Both the position numbers and the translations under genes were made by a program. A DNA stretch of 6,551 bases from Fibrobacteraceae bacterium (GTDB taxonomy: Bacteria; Fibrobacterota; Fibrobacteria; Fibrobacterales; Fibrobacteraceae): positions 1-6,551 of the forward strand of contig JALNVO010000154.1 of NCBI GenBank assembly GCA_023231365.1, read 5' to 3'. How positions within the stretch are numbered: the first letter of the stretch is position 1; each line of letters begins with the position of its first letter. The notes beneath the pieces are model-generated. The model did not search any database, was not told the DNA's origin, and worked only from the letters and a program-made list of their open reading frames with translations. Below are positions 6,003 to 6,551 of the stretch, one piece after another.

Positions 6003-6551
6003 ATGGACGGATATTCCCCAAAACCTCAGGACGAAAAAATTGAAGATCTGAAAAGGCTTTTCCCCGAAGTCTTCGATGAAGGCCGGATCGACTGGGAAAA
6101 GCTGAAAGCCGCGCTCGGGGAGAACGTGAATTTCTCCAATGAACGCTATGTGCTCAACTGGGCGGGAAAAAGCGAGGCTTTCCGCACCATGCAGCAGCCC
6201 TCAGCGCAGACGCTCGTGCCCGCGAAGGAAGAATCCGTCCATTTCGACACCACCGGAAACATCTTCATCGAGGGTGAGAATCTCGAGGCGCTGAAGGTGC
6301 TCCAGAAAAGCTACTTCGGTCAGGTGAAGATGATCTATATCGATCCGCCGTACAACACGGGTAACGATTCGTTCATTTATCCGGACAAATTCTCTGAGAC
6401 GAAAGAGGAATACCAGCGGCGCGTGGGTGACAGGGACGATGACGGCTATATGACCAAAGAGGGCCTTTTCCGCAGGAACTCGAAGGAGAACGGACAGTAT
6501 CACAGCAACTGGCTTTCCATGATGATGCCGCGCCTCTACCTCGCCCGCAAC
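6003..6551 (+). CDS. mod: Type III restriction-modification DNA methyltransferase (Mod), N-terminal part (partial)
   Basis: The visible 183 residues, cut by the window end, match the N-terminus of type III Mod subunits: an opening IEDLKRLFPEVFDEGRIDW (13-31), RYVLNWAGKSEA (48-59), the ESVHFDTTGNIFIEGENLEA lead-in (77-96), then IYIDPPYNTG (111-120). The DPPY at 114-117 is the catalytic motif of adenine-N6 methyltransferases, and its position before the rest is that of the beta class. QYHSNWLSMMMPRLYLARN (165-183) follows. Mod binds and methylates the recognition site using S-adenosylmethionine and, with a Res helicase-nuclease, restricts unmodified DNA. Res is expected downstream, outside the window. 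The target recognition domain is not visible, so specificity is unknown. The start is ATG 6003 with AGGA at 5991-5994; an in-frame ATG at 5994 is an alternative adding three residues but lacks a well-spaced ribosome site. The gene is much G+C-richer than the gap before it. Confidence 0.9.
   Translation, partial: MDGYSPKPQDEKIEDLKRLFPEVFDEGRIDWEKLKAALGENVNFSNERYVLNWAGKSEAFRTMQQPSAQTLVPAKEESVHFDTTGNIFIEGENLEALKVLQKSYFGQVKMIYIDPPYNTGNDSFIYPDKFSETKEEYQRRVGDRDDDGYMTKEGLFRRNSKENGQYHSNWLSMMMPRLYLARN

Noticed and set aside
1..6551. tRNA, rRNA, CRISPR array, IS element or attachment-site duplication
   Set aside because: Reading both strands by eye I found no cloverleaf, regularly spaced repeats, transposase motif or long flanking repeat. 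The fibro-slime breakpoints show no inserted element either.

Overview
The window looks like chromosome of a Fibrobacter-type bacterium (phylum Fibrobacterota). The main evidence is a broken gene for a fibro-slime domain protein (2792-3480), a family typical of Fibrobacter. The Cys-rich PheS insert and the 'VDPNV' motif are also of the kind seen in the Fibrobacter/Bacteroidota lineage. The genus call is inference from protein recognition, not from a marker gene.

Layout. (1) 1-1671, plus: the C-terminal part of a biotin-dependent urea/guanidine carboxylase (carboxyltransferase halves plus biotin carrier domain), cut by the window start. (2) 1692-1721: a hairpin that can terminate both this gene and the convergent pheS. 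(3) 1738-2760, minus: pheS, phenylalanyl-tRNA synthetase alpha, with no pheT after it. (4) 2792 to about 3480, minus: a decayed fibro-slime gene with a frameshift near 3444 and a frameshift plus apparent internal deletion near 3143, but with its secretion-type C-terminal tail still readable. (5) 3572-4174, plus: adk, a short-LID adenylate kinase, ended by a strong intrinsic terminator. (6) 4225-4813: a mostly unassigned stretch with one unrecognised minus-strand ORF, a small hairpin and an 8-bp tandem repeat. (7) 4814-5644, plus: dapB of the plant-like type. (8) 5645-6002: a very A+T-rich gap. (9) 6003 to the window end, plus: the N-terminal 183 residues of a type III restriction-modification DNA methyltransferase (Mod), clearly G+C-richer than the gap before it.

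The intact genes are mostly single-gene housekeeping units: translation (pheS), nucleotide balance (adk) and lysine/peptidoglycan precursor synthesis (dapB). They are separated by accessory material: nitrogen scavenging from urea or guanidine, a dead surface-protein gene, and a restriction-modification locus beginning at the right edge. I found no RNA gene, CRISPR array, transposase or attachment site. I see no convincing undescribed system. The most useful leads are the substrate of the carboxylase (an Asp at a position I recall as separating guanidine from urea carboxylases), the fibro-slime pseudogene, and the apparently acquired mod locus after dapB.
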